5,227 bases of DNA. It comes from Rhodopirellula sp. GTDB lineage: Bacteria; Planctomycetota; Planctomycetia; Pirellulales; Pirellulaceae. Shown piece by piece: positions 1 through 5,227 of this stretch. A model generated the notes under the pieces. The model worked only from the letters and a program-made list of their open reading frames with translations, did no database searches and was not told where the DNA came from. The stretch is from contig PAUV01000043.1 of assembly GCA_002712845.1 (NCBI GenBank), positions 16,612 through 21,838 of the forward strand. Direction: 5' to 3'. Both the position numbers and the translations under genes were made by a program. How positions within the stretch are numbered: position 1 is the stretch's first letter; every line of letters starts with the position of its first letter.

Positions 1-731
1 AGGTTCGCTGCCATCTCTGCAATACCTGCATGATGGGTGTGACCGCACAGTACGGTCACTTTGCAATCAGGTCTCAGGCTGCTGAATTCCATGAGTACGT
101 TGCCAACCTGTCCAGCTACGAAAAAGGGCGCCCAATTGTCGTCCGTCGTCTTCCCCTCGTACCAACAAGCCTCTCGAAATGGAGGTGCATGGGTTAGTAC
201 GAGCACCTGATGAGTATCGGTTGGCAACTGGTCTAATTTGGTCCGCAAGCGTTTTGCTGACTCACGTCCAAGATCGTGCAGCTTTTGCTTCCAGGCAAAT
301 TGGCCGCACACTTTGAAATCGCCAATGCGTTCAAAGTCATTCAGATGGATCGTTGATTCTTCATAATTCCCGACCGTTCCGTCGGCCCACCCATCCTCGC
401 CTACGAGGTAAGTACCTGCAGATATTGCCAGGGCAGAAAGATCTGTCAGGTAATGCAATTGGCCGGAAGAGCGGCATACATGGATTACCTTTTGCCGTGT
501 GGCCTGGAAGGTGCTTCCATAGAAATCATGATTGCCCAAGACAAAATAGACGGGCAAGTTGATGTCGCTGGCGATGCGTTGCAACTGTGGCACAACGTCA
601 TCGCCTTCAGAGATATCGCCCGTAATCACCAAACCGTCGGCTTTTAGGGCGCTGATTGTCCGAACCCACTGTTCCCACGCATGTGTGGGAACAGAGTTCA
701 GGTGCAAGTCGGTTGTCCAAACCAGACGCAC
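1..731 (-). CDS. Calcineurin-like metallophosphoesterase, C-terminus beyond the window edge (partial)
   Basis: I translated this frame by hand; it is open from a GTG at 729-731 to the left edge (243 full codons). The five metallophosphoesterase blocks appear in order: D8-L-H10, G38-D39, G66-N67-H68-D69, T180-H181-A-P-P and G230-H231-T-H233. These are the two-metal ligands and catalytic His of the calcineurin-like fold, so hydrolysis of a phosphoester is expected; the substrate cannot be read from the sequence. The segments G-E-D-G-W (111-115) and F-R-E-A-C-W-Y-E-G (185-193) resemble, from memory, a bacterial subfamily of about 260-280 aa that usually has His where this protein has E112. There is no signal peptide, so it is probably cytoplasmic. 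The in-frame metK stop lies just upstream, leaving GTG as the first plausible start. No clear Shine-Dalgarno is visible, so translational coupling to metK is likely. Confidence 0.88.
   Translation of the reverse strand, partial: MRLVWTTDLHLNSVPTHAWEQWVRTISALKADGLVITGDISEGDDVVPQLQRIASDINLPVYFVLGNHDFYGSTFQATRQKVIHVCRSSGQLHYLTDLSALAISAGTYLVGEDGWADGTVGNYEESTIHLNDFERIGDFKVCGQFAWKQKLHDLGRESAKRLRTKLDQLPTDTHQVLVLTHAPPFREACWYEGKTTDDNWAPFFVAGQVGNVLMEFSSLRPDCKVTVLCGHTHHAGIAEMAAN
669..694. repeat. Perfect 10-bp inverted repeat (hairpin) in the phosphoesterase 5' coding region
   Basis: The plus strand reads CTGTTCCCAC, then the six-base loop GCATGT, then GTGGGAACAG. The arms are exact reverse complements and the loop can add a G-U closing pair. 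In the metK-phosphoesterase transcript it lies about 35 bases after the GTG start and about 40 bases after the metK stop. No T-run follows on either strand, so it is not a canonical intrinsic terminator. It could affect downstream translation, protect the metK 3' end, bind a dimeric regulator, or be chance within codons. Confidence 0.6.
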
Positions 732-734
732 AAC

Positions 735-1916
735 TTAAGCCGTTGCAGAGATTCCGGCTGCTGCTGCCAATGCTTCCGCCTTGTCAGTCTGCTCCCAAGT
801 GAAACCATCACCTTCGCGACCGAAATGACCGCCAGCTGTTGTTTGTCGGAATACAGGGCGGCGTAGTTCGAGGTGCTCAATGATTCCTCTAGGCGTCAGT
901 GGGAAGTGTTCACGCACCAGTTCGCACAGTTTGGCATCATCGATCTTGCCAGTGCCTTCACTGTCGACATGTACGCTGACTGGTTCGGTAACACCAATTG
1001 CATAGGCGAGTTGTACTTCGCAACGTTCAGCCAGGCCAGCTGCAACGATGTTCTTGGCCACATAGCGCGCCATGTAAGCAGCTGAACGATCAACCTTGGT
1101 TGAGTCCTTGCCACTGAAAGCACCGCCACCGTGACGACCCCATCCACCGTAGGTGTCGACGATGATTTTTCGGCCGGTCAAACCACAGTCACCATGAGGG
1201 CCACCCACGACAAACTTACCGGTCGGGTTGATGTGATAATTGATATCACCTTTGTCCAGTTCGGCAGGCAGCGAAGGCTTGATCACATGCTCGGTGATGA
1301 ATGACTTGATCTCTTCATTGGACACATCAGGGCTGTGTTGTGCGCTGACCACGACAGTGTCGATGCGAACAGGAGTGTTTCCTTCATATTCGACAGTGAC
1401 TTGACTCTTATTGTCAGGACGCAACCAGTCAACTTCCTTGTTGAATCGCGCCTCTGTAATGCGATTGATGATGCGATGTGACAGAGCAATCGGTAACGGC
1501 ATCAGTTCTGGGGTGTCTTTGCACGCGTAACCGAACATCAGCCCTTGGTCACCCGCTCCAATTTCTTTCCCAGCCGCATCATCGGAATCAACGCCTTGAG
1601 CGATGTCAGGACTTTGGGTGTCGAGCGATACCATGACTGCACAGGTATCGCCGCAGATGCCCATCTGGTCGTCGGTGTAGCCTACTTCATTGATGACTTC
1701 ACGCACGACATCGGAGTAGCTGACTCGAGCTTTGGTTGAGATTTCACCTGCGATGACTGCCATGCCAGTGGTGACCATTGTTTCGCAGGCCACACGGCTA
1801 TTGGGATCCTGCTCCAGCAAAGCATCAAGAATGCCATCGGAAATACGGTCCGCCAGTTTGTCAGGATGGCCCATGCTGACGGATTCACTAGTAAACAGAT
1901 ATCGAGCGTTGCTCAC
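735..1916 (-). CDS. metK: S-adenosylmethionine synthetase (methionine adenosyltransferase)
   Basis: This cytoplasmic enzyme makes S-adenosylmethionine, phosphate and diphosphate from ATP and methionine, supplying methyl groups to the cell. The chosen start gives 393 aa, the normal bacterial length. The N-terminus has F-T-S-E-S-V-S then G-H17-P-D19-K20, the ATP/metal site. Signature 1, G-A-G-D-Q-G, is at 120-125 and signature 2, G-G-G-A-F-S-G-K-D, at 263-271 (flexible loop and phosphate-binding region). The H-I-N-P-T-G-K-F block (228-235) and the C-terminal G-G-H-F-G-R (362-367) are also present, so all three repeats appear intact. The GTG start is chosen because homology begins there and GGAGA lies 8 bases upstream. 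The frame stays open 43 codons further, but that stretch has no MetK similarity and includes the intergenic region. The phosphoesterase gene follows after three bases. Confidence 0.98.
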   Translation of the reverse strand: MSNARYLFTSESVSMGHPDKLADRISDGILDALLEQDPNSRVACETMVTTGMAVIAGEISTKARVSYSDVVREVINEVGYTDDQMGICGDTCAVMVSLDTQSPDIAQGVDSDDAAGKEIGAGDQGLMFGYACKDTPELMPLPIALSHRIINRITEARFNKEVDWLRPDNKSQVTVEYEGNTPVRIDTVVVSAQHSPDVSNEEIKSFITEHVIKPSLPAELDKGDINYHINPTGKFVVGGPHGDCGLTGRKIIVDTYGGWGRHGGGAFSGKDSTKVDRSAAYMARYVAKNIVAAGLAERCEVQLAYAIGVTEPVSVHVDSEGTGKIDDAKLCELVREHFPLTPRGIIEHLELRRPVFRQTTAGGHFGREGDGFTWEQTDKAEALAAAAGISATA

Positions 1917-1923
1917 GACGGGA

Positions 1924-1929
1924 TTCTCC
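1924..1929 (-). promoter_or_regulatory. Shine-Dalgarno site of metK
   Basis: Read on the minus strand this is GGAGAA; its GGAGA core (1925-1929) leaves eight bases before the GTG at 1914-1916. It is the strongest ribosome binding site I see in the window and decides the metK start in favour of GTG over upstream in-frame codons. Confidence 0.75.
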
Positions 1930-1937
1930 GGGCTCAG

Positions 1938-1952
1938 CCACCACGGGGGTGG
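1938..1952 (-). promoter_or_regulatory. Small hairpin in the metK leader
   Basis: In the metK transcript this reads CCACC, loop CCCGT, GGTGG: a perfect GC-rich 5-bp stem ending eight bases before the Shine-Dalgarno. There is no T-run after it and it does not match the SAM-I, SAM-II or SAH riboswitch cores as I know them. It may be a minor 5' UTR structure, and a functional role is speculative. Confidence 0.3.
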
Positions 1953-2069
1953 AATTGGTTTTTGAACTTTGTACCGCAATAAATTAGTTGCCAAACGGCC
2001 TTCTGAGAAGCGTCCTGATTGCATTGTGTGCCGACATCCGCGCACTTTTTGATGAAATGGGTTAGAACA

Positions 2070-3179
2070 ATGGGTGCCATGAAACCGCTTGAAACCTCCT
2101 CGACGCCCACCATGAACGCTGAATTAGCGGAAATGGTACCTCCTGAACGGACGAGATCTGCCCTACTGATGTCGGTGATTCTGCATGTCATCCTGTTGAC
2201 GGCTTTGGGGCTGATTTGGTCCCAAACGCCTCGGGGCACTGATGCCTCAGTGGATCGACCGGTTGGAATTGCCCTGGTGCACCGTCTGCCGGACCGTGAT
2301 CGTTATCAGGAGATCAAGGAGGTTGTCGATCCCCAAAAGGAACTTACCGACGATATGGCAACGAGCTCGTCGGCCTCGTCGGCAGCACCACCTGCTGACT
2401 TGTCTCCACCGCTGGATTTGCCCGGGGTTTTGGAATCGATGCAGTCCACACCCCAGCCAGTTTCCGGTGATGGCCTGGCCGGCCAGAGTGACTTGTCGGG
2501 AGATGCATTCTCAAAGGGAACAGGAGTCCAGCGTTCCAGTGATTCGGCCGAGGCAACCACCATGGTCTTTGGAGTATCAGGGAGTGGTTCGCGGTTTGTT
2601 TATGTGTTTGATCGCTCCGATAGTATGAATGGGTTTGGCGGCAAGCCACTGAGGGCTGCTAAGTCTGAACTCATTCGCAGTCTGCGGACACTCACCGACC
2701 GCCAAAGCTTTCAGTTGATCTTTTACAACGACAAGCCAAAAGCCTTTCAGCTTTCAGGTGTTCCGGACCAGCTGTTTTCCGGAGAGAAATCGTATGTGAA
2801 TCTTGCAGAGAACTATATCCGCTCGATTTCTGCTTTTGGTGGTACAGAGCATGAGTCAGCCTTGAAGATGGCTCTGCGTATGTCACCCGACGTCATATTC
2901 TTTTTAACCGATGCGAGGATTCCACGGCTGTCATTAAGTGAGTTGCGAGAGATCAGAAATCTTGCCGATGCGAGTGGCGCGACCATCCATACCATCGAAT
3001 TTGGTGCTGATCCCGCAGCACCCACTGATACGTTTCTTCGTGATCTTGCCGCTCAGAATCGAGGCCAGTATCAGTATGTTGATATTCGCAGGTTAGGAAC
3101 GGTGGCTCCCGTCCCCCAGTCAAATGACTCCCAAACAATAAATAATCTTCAGCCCGCAGCGACTCCTGATTCGCCATGA
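2070..3179 (+). CDS. Membrane-anchored VWA-domain protein with TolA/TonB-like SxxxH helix
   Basis: Numbering is from ATG 2070 (369 aa). A short N-terminal tail with arginines R27 and R29 leads into one membrane helix at about 31-50, so the rest should lie outside the cytoplasmic membrane. The helix contains S35-V-I-L-H39, the SxxxH pattern of TonB and TolA, and continues V-I-L-L to I-W-S much as TolA does. A Ser/Ala/Pro-rich linker runs from about 98 to 165. The C-terminal von Willebrand factor A domain begins near F176: MIDAS residues D181-R-S183-D-S185, then T259 in G-G-T, then D281 in F-L-T-D, so a metal-dependent protein-binding role is expected. Two positions differ from the commonest form (D184 and A282, usually Gly). 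The start is uncertain: in-frame ATGs at 2052, 2079 and 2112 are possible, and only a weak GGG precedes 2070. The TTG at 2019 is unlikely. The ligand is unknown. Confidence 0.85.
   Translation: MGAMKPLETSSTPTMNAELAEMVPPERTRSALLMSVILHVILLTALGLIWSQTPRGTDASVDRPVGIALVHRLPDRDRYQEIKEVVDPQKELTDDMATSSSASSAAPPADLSPPLDLPGVLESMQSTPQPVSGDGLAGQSDLSGDAFSKGTGVQRSSDSAEATTMVFGVSGSGSRFVYVFDRSDSMNGFGGKPLRAAKSELIRSLRTLTDRQSFQLIFYNDKPKAFQLSGVPDQLFSGEKSYVNLAENYIRSISAFGGTEHESALKMALRMSPDVIFFLTDARIPRLSLSELREIRNLADASGATIHTIEFGADPAAPTDTFLRDLAAQNRGQYQYVDIRRLGTVAPVPQSNDSQTINNLQPAATPDSP
2160..2219 (+). other. Transmembrane segment with SxxxH motif
   Basis: Residues 31-50 of the VWA protein are uniformly hydrophobic except for S35 and H39 (codons 2172-2186), preceded by arginines on the presumed cytoplasmic side. 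In TonB and TolA the equivalent Ser and His sit in the helix that contacts ExbB/ExbD or TolQ/TolR. The motif and hydrophobicity are seen directly; partner contact is inferred. Confidence 0.7.
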
Positions 3180-3259
3180 TCTTATGTAAGAGCAATCTGG
3201 ATTTCATGCAGTTGTTTCAGAGTATTGGCTTTTTCGTGATACGAGGGTATGTACGTTCA

Positions 3260-4177
3260 ATGCGTTTGTTAGCTCTTTTGCTTCTACTTGTTTATTCCGT
3301 CACCCAATCAGATTGGATCTGGGCTGCAGATAGAATTTGGTTGGAGCCCGCTCAACCAACGGTCGGACAGGGAGATTGGTATCCGCGTAGCATCGAGGTG
3401 TTATCAGGTCGTGTTGTTGCTTTGGGTGCGGAACAATTTCGTGTGATTCCTGAGGGACAGAACGCCGAAACAGTCACGTCAGCAGCGCGTGTGCTGTGGG
3501 TGGAACCAGAACAGATTTCTGATCTCGAAAAGGGCATGATTGATCTTTTCAAAGAGGGCAAGTACGCACAGTCACTTTCTGGTTTGCCCGATGCATTGAA
3601 AGGCCGGCCTCCGATTTGGCGGCAGCAATGGCTCACCATGCTGTCGGCTAATAGCGCCTGGCTTGGTGGTCGAGCTTCTGTCGCATTGGAATTGGTGGGG
3701 CAACTGGATCGCCGACCACTGCCTGCGATGGTCCTCGCGTGGCTGCCGATCGCGTGGGAAAATGGAACTCAGCCTGCGGCAGTCGTTCGTGCTGCAAAGG
3801 AAAGGGCCCAGGATCCGTCTGCCGCTGTACGACTCGTGGTGGCAAGTTGGTTGCTCTCGTCAGCAGATCGTAAACAAGGGTTGCAGATCATCAACGAGCT
3901 GGTGAGAGATTCTGCGACATCGAAAGACATCTCACAGCTTGCACGGGTTTTATCCTGGCGCGTCACACCGCCTCCACAGGTTGCAGCTCTGCGGCCAACT
4001 TGGGAGAAACAGATTGCGGCGTTGCCTATGGCGATTCAGACTGGTCCAAGTCGTTTATTGATGAATAAGTTACGGGCGTCTGGCCAAGCAGAGGAAGCGA
4101 AACGTCTGCAGTTGTCGTTAGAGTTGACGCCTGTTTATGGACTCAAGAAAGTCCTTGCCAGTTCTCTCAATCAGTGA
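3260..4177 (+). CDS. Secreted helical protein of unrecognised family, probably TPR-like
   Basis: From ATG 3260 this is 305 aa. It opens with M-R and a long leucine run (residues 3-12), then a polar stretch ending W-A-A-D near 21-24: a Sec signal peptide or N-terminal anchor. Residues about 45-82 look like a small beta unit (alternating hydrophobics, G-R-V-V then F-R-V-I then R-V-L-W-V). The rest to about 290 is helical and Ala/Leu-rich, with pieces such as L-F-K-E-G-K-Y-A-Q-S-L that resemble tetratricopeptide helices, but no clean repeat consensus. No catalytic motif is visible. The frame is open back to ATG 3176, which overlaps the VWA stop as ATGA and suggests co-translation. I prefer 3260 because the signal peptide then sits at the N-terminus and GAGGG (3243-3247) lies upstream, though 12 bases away is long. 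ATG 3206 is a third option. A partner role for the VWA protein is inferred from position only. Confidence 0.8.
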   Translation: MRLLALLLLLVYSVTQSDWIWAADRIWLEPAQPTVGQGDWYPRSIEVLSGRVVALGAEQFRVIPEGQNAETVTSAARVLWVEPEQISDLEKGMIDLFKEGKYAQSLSGLPDALKGRPPIWRQQWLTMLSANSAWLGGRASVALELVGQLDRRPLPAMVLAWLPIAWENGTQPAAVVRAAKERAQDPSAAVRLVVASWLLSSADRKQGLQIINELVRDSATSKDISQLARVLSWRVTPPPQVAALRPTWEKQIAALPMAIQTGPSRLLMNKLRASGQAEEAKRLQLSLELTPVYGLKKVLASSLNQ

Positions 4178-4420
4178 ATCGAGTGAATATTTCTGGCTGG
4201 CCAAACTGCCAAGTTGCTTGGCGACAAATGGTCATGGAATTTGATATTTGACGGCGTTTCAGGCTGTTTTGTCCCTGCAACCCGATTCAAATTTTGTTGG
4301 ATTACGGGACGGCATTCAGGCCAATCGCATCGTTCAGGTCACATTGCTTTGCTGCACCATGCTCTGCTGTCCCCTATCCATTTTCAGGCATTCCATACTG
4401 AGTGGACTCGTTACGGTGTG
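4178..4420. other. Convergent intergenic region, 243 bases
   Basis: The stop codons of the helical protein gene and the DNase I-like gene face each other here. I see no credible protein: the open plus-strand frame across it is low-complexity in sense and runs antisense into the DNase I-like gene. Contents are one perfect hairpin (4208-4222), a weaker possible pairing of GTCCC (4271-4275) with GGGAC (4306-4310), and four same-direction TTCAGG hexamers (4258, 4315, 4333 and 4383). No T-run typical of a Rho-independent terminator follows any of these. Confidence 0.5.
4208..4222 (+). other. Perfect hairpin after the helical protein gene
   Basis: GCCAAG, loop TTG, CTTGGC: a 6-bp stem starting 31 bases past the stop codon at 4177. 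Its position suits transcription termination or 3'-end protection of the VWA operon, but the bases after it (GACAAATGG) lack a U-tract, so I do not call it an intrinsic terminator. Confidence 0.4.
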
Positions 4421-5227
4421 TCAGTTGTAAAGAGAGGGGCGTCCTGCAGGACTCGTGGGCGGAGGGGCTTCCCAAACACGAAACTCAGCCCACACTGGCA
4501 AGTGGTCAGAAACTTGCAGGGCCTGTTCACGGCTTAGCCCAAGGTTACGCTCCAAGTCGTAAACACCCCAGCGACCGGTGTATTCACGGGTTGCCTGTCC
4601 TTGGAACATAATGTTGTCATACGCTTTGTTTTTGCGAGTGTTGGTGGTGACACCACTGACGGTCCATTGCATGCCCGGAAGTTTGCCCAGTCTGCCCAAC
4701 TGCTTTTCACTCGCGTTCAGATCCCCCAGCAGGATCACATCATCTTCGTCAGCACGGGCCTTTTGCATTACTTGAAACACATCTGCCAGAGCGTCTACTT
4801 CCTCAGGAACTTCATCAGGATCGGTGTGAATGTTAACCATCCAAAATGTAAATGCCTGAGCTGGTGATTGAGTTCTTGCTCTGAATCGGGTTACGAATGG
4901 CTCACGATGCAGGAGGTCTTTCGGGTCATTGACCGTGCCGACTGAAGATGGGTCATGTTCCACCGTGTTGGTGTTGAATACATAGGTGTACTGTTCCTTG
5001 CTGTTGCTTCGGCCCAGCCGAGGACCGATCACAAAGTTGTATCGGCTGCCATTTGAGTTGACGGTGGTGACCAGGTCAGGAATGACATTATCTGCTTTTG
5101 CGCGAACCTCCTGAATGGCGACGAGATCGAATTGCCGAATCACATGAGCTAATAGTTCTTTCATGCCAGGTTTGGAAATCTTCGATTGCCCGAGGACTTG
5201 AATATTGAAACTGGCTATCAATAAATT
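4421..5227 (-). CDS. Endonuclease/exonuclease/phosphatase (DNase I-like) family protein, N-terminus beyond the window edge (partial)
   Basis: The frame is open through the right edge, giving 268 visible codons and a TGA stop at 4421-4423. In visible-residue numbers the DNase I-like fold motifs are S-F-N8-I-Q, A-I-Q-E40 (metal-binding Glu), V-N132-I-H134 (catalytic His), L-L-G-D169-L-N171 and V-S-D241-H242. All key residues are present, so Mg-dependent cleavage of a phosphodiester is expected; whether the target is DNA, RNA, lipid or sugar phosphate is not readable. Homology begins only about four residues from the edge. A TTG at 5219-5221 could be a start, but it would fall right at the first beta strand, so the real start is probably outside, perhaps with a signal peptide. 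The C-terminal tail after W246-A-E-F (A-P-P-P onward) is a short Pro-rich extension. The gene converges on the VWA operon and shares no promoter with it. Confidence 0.92.
   Translation of the reverse strand, partial: NLLIASFNIQVLGQSKISKPGMKELLAHVIRQFDLVAIQEVRAKADNVIPDLVTTVNSNGSRYNFVIGPRLGRSNSKEQYTYVFNTNTVEHDPSSVGTVNDPKDLLHREPFVTRFRARTQSPAQAFTFWMVNIHTDPDEVPEEVDALADVFQVMQKARADEDDVILLGDLNASEKQLGRLGKLPGMQWTVSGVTTNTRKNKAYDNIMFQGQATREYTGRWGVYDLERNLGLSREQALQVSDHLPVWAEFRVWEAPPPTSPAGRPSLYN

Larger units (their letters stand above)
1917..2069. promoter_or_regulatory. Divergent intergenic region between metK and the VWA gene
   Basis: Both flanking genes read away from this 153-base gap, so promoters for both should lie here. 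The most AT-rich part is about 1954-1990. For metK, a weak minus-strand candidate is TTGGCA (1989-1994) and TACAAA (1968-1973) with a short 15-base spacer. For the VWA gene there is TTGAAC (1962-1967) but no well-spaced -10 box. Neither is convincing. If both were used, the two polymerases would compete for the same stretch. I see no operator-like inverted repeat apart from the small metK leader hairpin. Confidence 0.5.

Noticed and set aside
353..647. Plus-strand open frames at 353-562 and 453-647
   Set aside because: They are antisense to the metallophosphoesterase, whose complete motif set on the minus strand explains this region.
1917..2045. Extension of metK upstream to an ATG at 2045, giving 436 aa
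   Set aside because: The extra 43 residues have no MetK similarity, run through the divergent promoter region, and the GTG at 1916 has a good Shine-Dalgarno.
2019..2069. TTG start at 2019 for the VWA protein
   Set aside because: A rare start codon with no ribosome binding site, placed before several in-frame ATGs; the extension adds no recognisable feature.
1934..2239. Minus-strand 101-codon frame antisense to the VWA N-terminus
   Set aside because: It overlaps the divergent promoter region and the VWA coding start, has no motif, and ends just before metK in another frame; it looks like a shadow.
4271..4310. Possible structured RNA (GTCCC/GGGAC with inner CAAC/GTTG)
   Set aside because: Helices of five and four pairs with a large unpaired loop are easily found by chance; it matches no RNA family I know.
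4441..4452. Perfect 12-bp palindrome GTCCTGCAGGAC
   Set aside because: About one 12-bp palindrome is expected by chance in a window this size, and it lies in the coding tail of the DNase I-like gene.
4214..4537. Plus-strand open frame of 107 codons across the convergent intergenic region
   Set aside because: It starts with TTG, lacks a ribosome binding site and recognisable motifs, and its second half is antisense to the well-supported DNase I-like gene.

Overview
The window looks like an ordinary bacterial chromosomal segment of moderate GC (roughly half by eye). The best fit is a planctomycete (Planctomycetota). The reasons are a membrane-anchored VWA protein with the 'FVYVFDRS' style of MIDAS motif, a DNase I-like protein of a type I associate with that phylum, frequent GTG starts and weak Shine-Dalgarno sequences. 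This assignment rests on memory of protein families, not on a search. I see no mobile element, CRISPR array, rRNA or tRNA.

Layout, left to right. (1) Positions 1-731, minus strand: the first 243 codons of a calcineurin-like metallophosphoesterase whose C-terminus lies beyond the left edge. (2) 735-1916, minus: complete metK (S-adenosylmethionine synthetase, 393 aa), three bases upstream of the phosphoesterase GTG start, so the two are very probably one transcript. A perfect 10-bp inverted repeat lies in the first codons of the phosphoesterase. (3) 1917-2069: divergent intergenic region with the metK ribosome binding site and a small leader hairpin. (4) 2070-3179, plus: a single-pass membrane protein with a proline/serine-rich linker and a C-terminal von Willebrand factor A domain. 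(5) 3260-4177, plus: a secreted, mostly helical protein I cannot assign to a family. Its reading frame is open back to an ATG overlapping the VWA stop codon. (6) 4178-4420: convergent intergenic region with one perfect hairpin. (7) 4421-5227, minus: an endonuclease/exonuclease/phosphatase (DNase I-like) protein whose N-terminus lies beyond the right edge.

The genes form three units: metK with the phosphoesterase (cytoplasmic metabolism), the VWA/secreted-protein pair (cell envelope), and the DNase I-like gene converging on that pair. The most interesting observation is that the VWA protein's membrane helix carries the SxxxH motif of TolA/TonB (S-V-I-L-H, then V-I-L-L and an I-W-S end, very like TolA), followed by a TonB-like proline-rich stretch. 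This suggests a VWA domain mounted on an anchor that could be driven by an ExbB/ExbD or TolQ/TolR proton channel, with the downstream secreted protein as a possible partner. That is a hypothesis from sequence reading alone.
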